The notes below the pieces were generated by a model, which did not search any database, was not told the DNA's origin, and worked only from the letters and a program-made list of their open reading frames with translations. Shown one piece after another: positions 1-7,520 of a stretch of 7,521 nt of DNA (the first letter of the stretch is position 1; each line of letters starts with the position of its first letter). The position numbers were made by a program, and so were the translations under genes. The stretch lies in NCBI GenBank assembly GCA_029940115.1, contig JAOZRQ010000130.1, positions 6,806 to 14,326 of the forward strand, written 5' to 3'. Source of the DNA: Desulfobacterales bacterium (GTDB taxonomy: Bacteria > Desulfobacterota > Desulfobacteria > Desulfobacterales > 4be13).

Positions 1-2036
1 AGCTCTCTGTGACCCCGACCTCCAAGACGGTCTCTGTGGGGAGCGGCACATTCGATATCACGATTCAGAACACCGGCGGGGGAACCCTGACTTGGGAAGC
101 GGAAGCCCCGGACGCGTGGCTCTCCGTCGAGGGCACGGCCAGCGGGACCGGCGACGCGACCGTCACCGTCACTCATCAATCGAACACTACCGGCGCGGAA
201 CGCACCGGTTCCGTCATTGTGACCGCGGCTGGCGCGACCCCTGCATTCAAGATGATCACCGTGACCCAAGCCGGCGAACTGGGCGACACGCCGGAGCTCT
301 CTGTGACCCCGACCTCCAAGACGGTCTCTGTGGGGAGCGGCACATTCGACATGACGATTCAGAACGCCGGTGGCGGCACACTGAACTGGGAAGCGGATGC
401 CCCGGATACATGGCTCTCCATCGAAGGGGATGTCAGTGGGACCGGCGATGCCACAGTCACCATCAGTTACCAGGCGAATACCACCGGCGCAGAACGCACT
501 GGCTCCGTCATCGTGACCGCGGCCGGCGCGAGCCCCGCATTCAAGATGGTCACCGTGACCCAGTCCGCCGAAGCCGGGGACACACCGGTCTTATCCGTCA
601 CGCCGACCTCACAGGAACTCACCCCGGTCGGCAGCACATTTGAGATCACGATTCAGAATGCTGGCGGCGGAACCCTCTCTTGGGAAGCGGAGGCCCCGGA
701 CACATGGCTCTCCATCGAAGGGGATGCCAGCGGAACCGGCGACGGAGCCGTGACCGTCACTTACCCATCCAACACCACCGACGCAGAACGCTCCGGAGCG
801 ATCATCATCACCGCGGCCGGTGCCACGGGCAGTCCTCAGTCTGTTGACGTGACCCAATCCGCAGGGGCCGGCGGAGAACCGGTGTTATCGGTCACGCCGA
901 CAGTGTCGCCTGCCTCCGCGGAGACTGGAACCGCCACCTTTACGGTGAAAAATGACGGCACAGGCGTAATGAGCTGGACAACGAAATCAAATGCCACCTG
1001 GATCACGGTCACAGATGGGGATTCGGGGACCGACAGCGGGACCATCACCGTCAGTTACGAGGCGAATGCCGGGAGTGAAAGAGTTGACACCATCACCGTC
1101 TCCGCACCGGACGCGGCCCAAAGCCCCCAGTTTGTCGCGGTGAGCCAGGCGGCCGCGGAGAACGTGCCCTTCCTCTCGGTCACCCCCATCTCCCGAGAGG
1201 TTGACGGAATTGACGGCGCAACGACCTTTGTGGTGACAAACACCGGCACACCGGGAATGGCCTGGACCGCATCCGCGGATGATGACTGGCTCACCATTGA
1301 CGACGGGAGCGCGGGAACCGACAGCGGGATCATCACAGTCAGTTGCGCGAACAATCCCGGAGAGACCGAACGGATCGGAACCCTCACCATCACCGCGGCC
1401 GACGCGGGGAACAGCCCGCAGATCGTGCAGGTGACCCAAGCCGCCGGCCCCACGGACGTGCCAGTCCTGTCGGTCATGCCGACCTCCCAGAATGTCTCCG
1501 GAGGCGGGGGGGAGATGACTTATGAGGTGGAGAACACCGGCCCCCAAGGGACGGTCATGACTTGGACCGCGACCGCGGATGATTCCTGGCTGATGATTCT
1601 GAGCGGCGGGTCCGGCACGAACAGCGGAACCATCACCGTCAGCTATGGGACCAACCCGGGAACAGAGCGAACCGGAACCCTCACAGTGACCGCCGAGGGC
1701 GCGTCGAACAGCCCCAAGAAGGTTCAGCTGACACAGGCCGAGTTGCCGGCGGACGTGCCGGTCCTGTCGGTCACGCCGGCTTCCCAAGAGGTGACCGGCG
1801 AGAGCGGCCTGATCACCTTTGTGGTGTCAAATGCCGGGACCGGCACCTTGAACTGGAGAGCAGAGGCGGATGTCTCCTGGCTGACCATCAAGAGTGGCGC
1901 GTCCGGGACAGACAGCGGCGCGATTGCCGTGAGTCACGAGGCCAACACCGGGGCAGAGCGAACCGGAACCCTCACCGTCACCGCGATCGGAGCGGAGAAC
2001 AGCCCCCTGACCCTCGACGTGAACCAAGTGGGGAGC
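1..2036 (+). repeat. Seven tandem BACON-type repeats of about 98 residues
   Basis: Each unit opens with (V/E/F)LSVxPxS, continues with a TFxxxxxNxGxGxLxW strand pair, a WLxI(x)xGxSGTxSG or WLSxEGxxSGTGD segment and an ERTGxxxVTA strand, and ends in a VxVTQ strand. Unit starts after the first are at 294, 588, 882, 1170, 1464 and 1761, giving spacings of 294, 294, 288, 294 and 297 bases; the first unit is cut by the window edge. All spacings are multiples of three, so the frame is kept. Units 1-3 are much closer to one another, in protein and DNA, than to units 4-7. The pattern matches the BACON beta-sandwich family, first described in Bacteroidetes and also found in other Gram-negative surface proteins. 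Here the units most likely act as a stalk or as weak carbohydrate- or protein-binding modules. More copies may lie upstream. Confidence 0.85.
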
Positions 2037-4862
2037 GTGAACCAAGCCCCCACCGACATCGCCCTGAGCAAGACCCGCGTGGAGGAAAAGATGCCTGCCG
2101 GCACAAAAGTCGGCTCCTTCAGCACCAGCGACCCGGACAGCGGGGATACGCACACCCACACCCTGGTATCCGGATCCGGCGCGGCGGACAACGAATCCTT
2201 CCGGATCCAGGGCACACATCTGGAGACCGCGGACATGTTCGACTATAATGTGAAGAACAGCTATGCGATCCGGGTGAAAACCGATGACGGCCATGGCGGG
2301 ACCTTTGAAAAGGCCTTCACCATCACCATTGACGATGCCAATGATGATCCGACCGACATCATCTTGGACAACAGCGCGCTTGATGAGAACCAGCCAGTCG
2401 GCACAGAGGTGGGCACTTATGCCACCACCGATCCGGATGAGAGTGACACCCACACCTATACCCTGATCATCAGTGACAACGCGTCGTTCCGCATTCAGGG
2501 GAACACCCTGAGCACCCAGAAGATACTCGACTATGAAACCAAGAACAGCTACAGCATCCGGGTGAGGACCGACGACGGCAGGGGCGGGAGTTTTGAGAAG
2601 GACTTCTCCATCATCGTGATTGACAACAATGACAAGCCGACGGACATCACCCTCGATCACAACCTGATCACCGAGGGGTTGCCGATCGGTTCGGCGGTGG
2701 GCGCGTTTGTCGCCACGGATCAGGATCAGGGGGACACCCACACCTATGATCTGGTCCCGGGCGCGGGGGGCGACGGGAATGATTTCTTCTTCATTGAACA
2801 CAGCACCCTGAAGGCCAATGCGGAATTCACATACATCGAACAGAACCGCTACAACATCCGGGTCCGTGCCACCGACAGTTGGGACGAATCTTATGACAAG
2901 CAGTTCACCCTCATGATCACGGCCGCCCCCACAGCGGCCTTTGCTCCCGCGGATGGCCAGAAGGACGTGGAACTGAACGGAAACATCACCCTCACCTTCA
3001 GCAAGCCGGTCCGGTTGCTCAATGACACGCCGCTGACCAGTGTGAATGTGGACAGCCTGATCCTCTTCAAGAAGGACGACCCCACCGGGAAGAACGTCCC
3101 CTTCAACGCGACCATCAACAGCGGAAAGACCGTGATCACCATCAATCCGGATGCGGACATGGAGAGCCGTCAGAGCTATCATGTCGCGATCGAAGCAACG
3201 GTGGAGGACTATGAAAACAACCCGCTCGCACCGGCCAGCGCGGTCTTTGTCACAGAGGACACGGAACCGCCTGTGGTGACGATCACCCCGATGGACGGCA
3301 CAAAGGATGTCCCCTCGACTAAAGATATCGTGATTGAATTTGACGAACCGGTCCGGTTCATCGACGGGAGGCAGATCACCAACATAAATGTGGATGGCCT
3401 GATCACCTTCAGAAAAACGGATTCAGACGGGGACGACGTCCCTTTCGACGCGGTCATTGACACGCGGAAGATGGTGATCACCATCCGGCCGGGCATGGAA
3501 CTGGAGAGCAATCAGACATACCATATGGCCATCGGAGCCACGGTGGAAGATTATTCGGGCAATTCCGGGGAGGCCGCAGATGTGACGTTCACCGTTCTCG
3601 CCATCTTCTCCGACATATCTGCCGAGCTGACCGGTGTTGCCCGGAAAAGCGCGGTCGCTTGGGGAGATTACGACAATGACGGAGATCCGGATATCCTTCT
3701 GAGCGGGTATGATTATGATATCCCGCCTCAGGGGGAAAGTGTCGCGAAAGTCTATCGCAACACCAACGGCACCTTTGCGAGCATTCCCGCGGGCCTGATT
3801 GGTGTCTATTTCGGATCCGTGAGTTGGGGAGATTATGACAGAGACAGCGACATGGACATTCTCCTCACCGGATCCAACAGTCCGAAACAGCGGAGTGTCG
3901 CGAAAATCTATCGCAACAACAACGGAAAGTTTGAGGCGGTCAGCGCCGGCTTGGCCGGCATTTTCCAAGGGTTTGCCGCGTGGAAGGATTATGATGGCGA
4001 CGCGGACCCGGACATCCTTCTCGCCGGCGGATATGAGACCACAGATGGCGACGTGACAGGCATCGCGGTGATCTATCGGAACGATGCCGGTCAGTTTGAG
4101 AAGATTGACGTGGGGCTGACCGGTGTTTACTATGCTTCCGGCGGATGGGGCGATTATGACACGGACGGCGATCCGGACATCCTTCTGACCGGGCATGACG
4201 GCGAGGCGAGAATCTCCAAAGTCTATCGCAACGATGACGGGGAGTTCACTGACATTGAGGCGGATCTGCCCGGGATCAGCAGCGGGTGCGCGGCATGGGG
4301 CGACTACAATGGCGACGGCCACCCGGACATTCTCCTCACCGGAAAGACGGATGACGGGGAGATTTCCAAGGTCTATCGCAACGATGCCGGGACGTTTGCG
4401 GATGCGTATGCGGATTTGCCTGATGTGTACAATTCCTCCGCGGCCTGGGGGGATTACGACAATGACGGGTACTTGGATATCCTTCTGACAGGTGAGAATG
4501 CCGACGGCAAGATTTCCGAGGTGTATCGCTATGACGATGAGACGGAGACCTTCACCGCAATCAACGCCGGCCTGATCGGCGTGAGCAACGGCGCGGTCGC
4601 ATGGGGAGATTATGACAACGACGGCTATCCGGATATCCTTCTGACCGGTGAGTATGAGGAGACCCGAATAGCCAAGATTTACCACAACAATCTCGGCAAC
4701 CCCGCGGAAATCCAAGATGATGGCCATCTGGGAAACGCGATCATGGCCCTGAAGATCCTGGCCGGCATGCCAGCCCCCTATTATGGGGATCTGGACGGCG
4801 ATGGGAAGGTGGGGATGGCGGAGGTGATTGATGAACTGGGCCGGGCGGCGGGTCAGTGGTAG
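1..4862 (+). CDS. Large modular repeat protein (BACON, cadherin-like, Ig-like, FG-GAP propeller, EF-hand tail); 5' end outside window
   Basis: The reading frame is open from the first base and begins mid-repeat, so the GTG at 9 is not a credible start; the true start and any signal peptide lie upstream. The stop is TAG at 4860-4862. Counting from the codon at 9, 1617 residues are visible. Residues 1-677 are seven BACON-type repeats, 678-972 three cadherin-like repeats (PTDI starts, DPDxxDTHT loops, LDYE/FDY and TDDG motifs), 973-1084 and 1085-1198 two SbsA/Big_5-type Ig-like domains, 1199-1564 seven WGDYDNDG-type FG-GAP/VCBS repeats, and 1565-1617 a tail with one EF-hand loop. The visible part has only two Cys, many Asp, Thr and Gly, and no transmembrane stretch or catalytic motif. 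By family knowledge all these modules are typical of exported proteins that bind calcium, carbohydrate or other proteins. A surface adhesin or envelope structural protein is inferred; ligand and export route are unknown. Domain types are fairly sure, function is not. Confidence 0.9.
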   Translation, partial: LSVTPTSKTVSVGSGTFDITIQNTGGGTLTWEAEAPDAWLSVEGTASGTGDATVTVTHQSNTTGAERTGSVIVTAAGATPAFKMITVTQAGELGDTPELSVTPTSKTVSVGSGTFDMTIQNAGGGTLNWEADAPDTWLSIEGDVSGTGDATVTISYQANTTGAERTGSVIVTAAGASPAFKMVTVTQSAEAGDTPVLSVTPTSQELTPVGSTFEITIQNAGGGTLSWEAEAPDTWLSIEGDASGTGDGAVTVTYPSNTTDAERSGAIIITAAGATGSPQSVDVTQSAGAGGEPVLSVTPTVSPASAETGTATFTVKNDGTGVMSWTTKSNATWITVTDGDSGTDSGTITVSYEANAGSERVDTITVSAPDAAQSPQFVAVSQAAAENVPFLSVTPISREVDGIDGATTFVVTNTGTPGMAWTASADDDWLTIDDGSAGTDSGIITVSCANNPGETERIGTLTITAADAGNSPQIVQVTQAAGPTDVPVLSVMPTSQNVSGGGGEMTYEVENTGPQGTVMTWTATADDSWLMILSGGSGTNSGTITVSYGTNPGTERTGTLTVTAEGASNSPKKVQLTQAELPADVPVLSVTPASQEVTGESGLITFVVSNAGTGTLNWRAEADVSWLTIKSGASGTDSGAIAVSHEANTGAERTGTLTVTAIGAENSPLTLDVNQVGSVNQAPTDIALSKTRVEEKMPAGTKVGSFSTSDPDSGDTHTHTLVSGSGAADNESFRIQGTHLETADMFDYNVKNSYAIRVKTDDGHGGTFEKAFTITIDDANDDPTDIILDNSALDENQPVGTEVGTYATTDPDESDTHTYTLIISDNASFRIQGNTLSTQKILDYETKNSYSIRVRTDDGRGGSFEKDFSIIVIDNNDKPTDITLDHNLITEGLPIGSAVGAFVATDQDQGDTHTYDLVPGAGGDGNDFFFIEHSTLKANAEFTYIEQNRYNIRVRATDSWDESYDKQFTLMITAAPTAAFAPADGQKDVELNGNITLTFSKPVRLLNDTPLTSVNVDSLILFKKDDPTGKNVPFNATINSGKTVITINPDADMESRQSYHVAIEATVEDYENNPLAPASAVFVTEDTEPPVVTITPMDGTKDVPSTKDIVIEFDEPVRFIDGRQITNINVDGLITFRKTDSDGDDVPFDAVIDTRKMVITIRPGMELESNQTYHMAIGATVEDYSGNSGEAADVTFTVLAIFSDISAELTGVARKSAVAWGDYDNDGDPDILLSGYDYDIPPQGESVAKVYRNTNGTFASIPAGLIGVYFGSVSWGDYDRDSDMDILLTGSNSPKQRSVAKIYRNNNGKFEAVSAGLAGIFQGFAAWKDYDGDADPDILLAGGYETTDGDVTGIAVIYRNDAGQFEKIDVGLTGVYYASGGWGDYDTDGDPDILLTGHDGEARISKVYRNDDGEFTDIEADLPGISSGCAAWGDYNGDGHPDILLTGKTDDGEISKVYRNDAGTFADAYADLPDVYNSSAAWGDYDNDGYLDILLTGENADGKISEVYRYDDETETFTAINAGLIGVSNGAVAWGDYDNDGYPDILLTGEYEETRIAKIYHNNLGNPAEIQDDGHLGNAIMALKILAGMPAPYYGDLDGDGKVGMAEVIDELGRAAGQW
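2040..2924 (+). repeat. Three cadherin-like repeats
   Basis: Units start at about 2040, 2340 and 2628 (residues 678, 778 and 874). Each opens with N(x)xPTDI, carries an acidic ENQPVGT-like turn, a (T)DPDxxDTHT or DQDQGDTHT loop, an FRIQGxxL strand in units 1 and 2, a (L/F)DYE-like segment and an IRV(K/R)TDDG strand (IRVRATDSWD in unit 3). These are the features of bacterial cadherin domains, in which acidic side chains at domain junctions bind calcium and stiffen the chain. Unit 3 is the most divergent: it has FTYIEQN where the others have FDY or LDYE. Calcium binding is inferred from the motifs. Confidence 0.75.
3603..4700 (+). repeat. Seven FG-GAP/VCBS repeats forming a probable seven-bladed beta-propeller
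   Basis: Seven copies of (A/S)xWGDYDxDGxPDILLTG ... (S/A)K(V/I)YRNxxGxF are present, with the invariant Trp codons at 3660, 3825, 3981, 4146, 4296, 4446 and 4602 (spacings of 50 to 55 residues). Each blade keeps a DxDxDG-like loop of the integrin alpha-subunit calcium type. Deviations are DYDRDSDMD in blade 2, WKDYDGDADPD in blade 3 and DYNGDGHPD in blade 5. The segment before blade 1 (FSDISAELTGV) matches the inter-blade segment (F..I.AGL.GV), while the last blade stops just after its YHN strand. That is what a ring closed by joining N- and C-terminal strands should look like. The propeller probably is the ligand-binding head; the ligand cannot be read from sequence. Confidence 0.85.
4701..4859 (+). 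other. C-terminal tail with a single canonical EF-hand loop
   Basis: The last 53 residues form a predicted helix (GHLGNAIMALKILAGM), a short Pro/Tyr linker, an EF-hand-type loop D-L-D-G-D-G-K-V-G-M-A-E at residues 1594-1605 with acidic positions 1, 3, 5 and 12, and a second short helix. The layout is related to a dockerin, but only one calcium loop is visible and it ends in Glu, as in true EF-hands. From memory, similar tails close many exported repeat proteins of Desulfobacterota; the role is not established to my knowledge. Retention at the surface or a folding cap is inferred. Confidence 0.55.
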
Positions 4863-4975
4863 TCGGTCCCAGATATCCGCCATGACATCTCTGAAAATCC
4901 GGTGTAAAAAAATCCATCCAACTTATAAATACGCCCGGGGCAGGGCTCCCCCAAATCCGTTATAATTCCCAATTT
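4863..4975. other. 113-bp gap between convergent genes
   Basis: This short stretch separates the TAG of the large gene from the TAG of the kinase gene. It contains a run of seven A at 4906-4912 and a small GC-rich hairpin at 4933-4946. No ORF of its own and no strong bidirectional terminator is visible. A weak imperfect pairing between CAGATAT (from about 4870) and ATCTCTG just downstream could fold, but no T-run follows it. Confidence 0.6.
4933..4946 (-). terminator. Weak candidate terminator hairpin after the kinase gene
   Basis: GCCC and GGGC form a 4-bp all-GC stem around a 6-base loop, about 30 bases past the kinase stop. On the minus strand it is followed by GTATTTATAAG, which is AT-rich but not a proper U-tract; a run of seven T comes about 20 bases later, too far for a classic intrinsic terminator. 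Treat as a guess. Confidence 0.2.
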
Positions 4976-7204
4976 CTAAACCGGCAATTCTATGACAAAC
5001 TTGGCCCCCCGGGGCAGGTTGTCCTGCACGTTGATCCTGCCGCGATGATCCGCCACAATCGTGCTGACAATGGTCAGCCCCAAGCCCATGCCCGTCTTCT
5101 TTGTGGAGAAATAAGGCTCAAACAGGCGGGTTTTGTCCTCATCGGAGATCCCGGGACCGTCGTCCGCAACGTCGATGCGAACTGTTTTTGAAATCGGATG
5201 GTGCGCCAAGCTGATCGCCACAGTGCCCCGTTCCCTTATCGCGGCGATCGCGTTGTTCACCAGATTGATCATGGCCTGCTTGATCTGCCGGCGGTCAAGA
5301 TGGAGCTTGGGGAGATGATTCGGCATCCGTGTCTCGAAATGAATATGCTCATGCCCCTCCCGGTACAGCGCGACCGTCTCCTCAATGATGGGGGGCAAGT
5401 CACACAGCTTCGGGTCCGCGGTCGGAAATTTGGCAAATGTGGAAAATTCGTTCACCAAGTTCCGGATCAGATCCACATGGTCAATGATCATCCGGGTACA
5501 CTCGTCAAAGACCGGTTCATCCAACCGCTCCGAGTATCTTCGTTTCAGACGCTGGGCAGAGAGCTTGATTGGGGTGAGGGGGTTTTTCACCTCATGCGCG
5601 ATTCTGCGGGCGACCTCCCGCCATGCGGCCATGCGCTGGGCCTTTTCCAGCTCCGTCAGATCATCAAAGGCCATGACCGCGCCCATGCGTCGGCCGGTGT
5701 CATCCTTGAGCACATTCACCCGCATGATGAAGCTCCGGGGGCTGCCGTCAATGGTCAGCTTCAGGGGGAATTCCACCGCATCCTCCCGGGCAAGGCTCTC
5801 CATGATTTCCCTGGCAAAGTCGAGATGCCCCCCTTTCAAAAGCTTTTTATAGCTTTGCCGCAGAATGTCGTCGGATTTGATGTTCAGCATCTTCTCCGCG
5901 GATTTGTTTGCCGTGGCGACAAAGCCGTCCGCGTCCAACGTGATGACGCCTGTTGAGACGTTCCGCAACACGATCTCCATGTATCGCCGGCGTTCTTCGA
6001 TTTCGACATTCTGATCCAGAAGCATCTGGGCCGAAAGTTCCAACTGCTCCCGGCTGCTTCGGAGATCCCGGGTCATTTTGTTGAACAAGTTCATGAGGCT
6101 TCCGATCTCATCATCCGCGGCCGACGCGATGCTGAAGCTGAGGTCCCCTTCCGCAACTCTCCGAGTTCCCTCGGCCAATTGCATGATGGGGATGCTGATC
6201 GTTTTTGCCAGATGAAATCCGGACCATATCGCACAGAACAACACCAGCAAGGCCACGATGGACATGGTGATGTAATAGGTGATCTGGATCGGTTCCTTCA
6301 GAAGATAGATTTTCTGCTGATACTCATCGAATCCTTCCGAAATGGCCGCCATGTTCTCCGAGAGATCCGGAGGGATCAGGATGGAGAGAATGACAAAGCC
6401 CTCAGCCTCTGTGTGATTCACACCGAAGGGGACTGTCCCGATGGTTCGGGTCAGATCCCCCTTGGGGGTGTTCTCAAAGATGGATCGGACCTTTTTCAAT
6501 TTGAAGTCCTTGTAAAAGCTGTCCGCAGACATGCGCTTCAGCAGATGGGCCTCCAACTTCGACCCGAAGACAAAGGTGATCCGCTCCGCATTCGGGTCAT
6601 ACACCTCGACCGCGTCAATGTTGAAATATCCCTGGACATCCTCCAGATAGCCTGAAAGCTCCCTCCGCTTTCCCTCCGCCATGAGGTTTCGCGCATCAAT
6701 CTGGTATGCGATCTTTTCCAGAAAGAACTGGTTGTTCTCCTCCACATGTTCATACAGCTGTCTCCCCACGTCCAGTGAGATTTCAAGGGTCTGTTTGATG
6801 GGAACATTGAACCAGATTTCAATGCTGCTGCTGATGAATTTGATGGAGAAGAAGAAAAGAACGATGGTCGGCAGAAGCGTGAAGGATATGAACGCGAGCA
6901 CAAGTCTGGTGCGGAGCTTTGCCCCCATGACCCTGTGCTTTCTGTCATAAAGAAGCTTTGCAAGATTTCTGAACACCAGAAATATCAGCAGGATCGCGAG
7001 CAGGAGTTCAATGTTGATCAGGATGAACATCAATATGGTATGGGAACTCGGAAAGTCCGCGCCGAAATAGATGACCCGGGTCTCGACAACGGTCAGAAGG
7101 ACAAGGAACAGTATGACAAAAAAAATGATCACGATCTCCCGCTTCCGCTTTCTCCGCTCGCTTTCTGAAATAGAAGTCTGTTTTATGAATTTGTTGGTTC
7201 GCAT
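4976..7204 (-). CDS. NtrY-type membrane sensor histidine kinase
   Basis: The 742-residue protein senses a signal at the membrane, autophosphorylates on His and passes the phosphate to a response regulator, in this class usually a sigma-54-dependent NtrX/NtrC-like activator. Membrane segments lie near residues 24-48, 56-78, 101-126 and 308-332, with an extracytoplasmic sensor region between the last two. HAMP follows at about 333-385, a linker coiled coil to 405, PAS at about 406-515, HisKA with HEVKNPLTP (His537), then HATPase_c with N-box NLVNN (647-651), DDGPGI (681-686), FEPYF (695-699) and GMGLGL (705-710). All catalytic motifs are intact and the length is normal for NtrY. The ATG at 7204 is the only credible start: an in-frame TGA lies 21 bases upstream. 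No clear Shine-Dalgarno sequence precedes it. The stop is TAG at 4976-4978. No response regulator follows, since the next gene converges. The signal is unknown, so a nitrogen role should not be assumed. Confidence 0.93.
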   Translation of the reverse strand: MRTNKFIKQTSISESERRKRKREIVIIFFVILFLVLLTVVETRVIYFGADFPSSHTILMFILINIELLLAILLIFLVFRNLAKLLYDRKHRVMGAKLRTRLVLAFISFTLLPTIVLFFFSIKFISSSIEIWFNVPIKQTLEISLDVGRQLYEHVEENNQFFLEKIAYQIDARNLMAEGKRRELSGYLEDVQGYFNIDAVEVYDPNAERITFVFGSKLEAHLLKRMSADSFYKDFKLKKVRSIFENTPKGDLTRTIGTVPFGVNHTEAEGFVILSILIPPDLSENMAAISEGFDEYQQKIYLLKEPIQITYYITMSIVALLVLFCAIWSGFHLAKTISIPIMQLAEGTRRVAEGDLSFSIASAADDEIGSLMNLFNKMTRDLRSSREQLELSAQMLLDQNVEIEERRRYMEIVLRNVSTGVITLDADGFVATANKSAEKMLNIKSDDILRQSYKKLLKGGHLDFAREIMESLAREDAVEFPLKLTIDGSPRSFIMRVNVLKDDTGRRMGAVMAFDDLTELEKAQRMAAWREVARRIAHEVKNPLTPIKLSAQRLKRRYSERLDEPVFDECTRMIIDHVDLIRNLVNEFSTFAKFPTADPKLCDLPPIIEETVALYREGHEHIHFETRMPNHLPKLHLDRRQIKQAMINLVNNAIAAIRERGTVAISLAHHPISKTVRIDVADDGPGISDEDKTRLFEPYFSTKKTGMGLGLTIVSTIVADHRGRINVQDNLPRGAKFVIELPV

Positions 7205-7244
7205 GGTTGCAATCGACGGGTTTCACCGAATACTTACTTTCAAT

Positions 7245-7258
7245 GGGGAATATTCCCC
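7245..7258. promoter_or_regulatory. Perfect 14-bp palindrome, possible operator
   Basis: GGGGAATATTCCCC reads the same on both strands and sits 41 bases upstream of the kinase ATG. It stands out in an AT-rich surrounding and has no spacer, as expected for a dimeric DNA-binding protein rather than a hairpin. A TTGACG hexamer overlaps its upstream side on the minus strand. No good -10 is found at the usual distance, so linkage to a promoter is inference. The binding protein is not recognised. Confidence 0.4.
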
Positions 7259-7321
7259 GTCAAAACAGAAGGTTGGAGGGACACAGAACTTCCCTTTTTT
7301 GGAATTTCATGAATGAACTTC

Positions 7322-7350
7322 TTCCTATCAGGAACCCGATCCCCAGTCAA
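7322..7350 (-). promoter_or_regulatory. Candidate sigma-70-type promoter for the kinase gene
   Basis: On the minus strand TTGACT (7350-7345, five of six matches to the consensus) is followed after 17 bases by TAGGAA (7327-7322, three of six matches). The predicted start of transcription would give a leader of roughly 110 bases that contains the 14-bp palindrome. The -10 element overlaps a small inverted repeat, TTCCT/AGGAA, at 7322-7334. Spacing is ideal but the -10 is poor. Confidence 0.3.
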
Positions 7351-7438
7351 GAATTTTTTCAAGGCTTCCAATTTTTTCGACATGTGCGGTTAAGACTCTG
7401 AGGGGCCGATTCTTCAGGAACAATAGTTCGGACAGTTT

Positions 7439-7467
7439 TTGAAAATTAAAGTATCAGAAAATGTAAC
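7439..7467 (+). promoter_or_regulatory. Candidate rightward promoter at the window edge
   Basis: TTGAAA (7439-7444), a 17-base spacer and TGTAAC (7462-7467) fit a sigma-70 promoter with five and four matches of six. A second TTGAAA follows at 7471-7476, with TTTAAA 16 bases later at 7493-7498. They would drive a gene to the right of the window, divergent from the kinase. Such matches arise easily by chance in AT-rich DNA. Confidence 0.25.
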
Positions 7468-7477
7468 CTCTTGAAAT

Positions 7478-7520
7478 TAAAGGATTTAATTTTTTAAACC
7501 CGAAATCAGCAAATCCTTTA
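7478..7520. repeat. 10-bp perfect inverted repeat with 23-base spacer
   Basis: TAAAGGATTT at 7478-7487 is the exact reverse complement of AAATCCTTTA at 7511-7520. The arms are AT-rich and the spacer has no extended T-run, which argues against an intrinsic terminator. It could be a two-site operator or the edge of a larger element continuing past the window. Confidence 0.4.

Noticed and set aside
987..1787. Minus-strand open frame opposite the BACON repeats (266 codons), and the plus-strand frame at 92-643
   Set aside because: Low-complexity Arg/His/Gly/Asp-rich products that repeat with the 294-base period; shadows of the real frame.
1..2036. 294-base periodicity considered as a CRISPR array or mobile repeat
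   Set aside because: The period is a multiple of three, the frame stays open throughout, and the units translate to one protein fold. There are no short repeats separated by unique spacers and no transposase.
1827..3182. Long open frame on the minus strand (451 codons)
   Set aside because: It lies wholly opposite the large repeat gene. Its product is a Val/Ile/Arg/Gly-rich string without domains, whereas the plus frame gives clear BACON and cadherin-like repeats. GC-rich, Asp/Thr-rich repeats produce such antisense frames.
4701..4859. Type I secretion signal or RTX region at the C-terminus of the large protein
   Set aside because: No GGxGxD nonapeptide tandem is present; the end is a helix and a single EF-hand loop.
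3423..4883. Long open frame on the minus strand (486 codons) overlapping the propeller
   Set aside because: Its apparent internal periodicity mirrors the FG-GAP repeats on the other strand, with no recognisable family or start signal.
4906..4912. Run of seven A, read as a U-tract terminator for the kinase transcript
   Set aside because: No stable hairpin directly precedes the T-run on the minus strand; the nearest stem ends about 20 bases earlier.
5198..5956. Plus-strand open frame inside the kinase gene (252 codons)
   Set aside because: Fully antisense to the PAS and catalytic domains of an intact histidine kinase and without recognisable motifs.
7309..7401. Possible 30-codon small peptide gene on the plus strand (ATG at 7309)
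   Set aside because: Only a weak GGA precedes the ATG, the Phe/Arg-rich product has no recognisable feature, and the frame overlaps the candidate kinase promoter.
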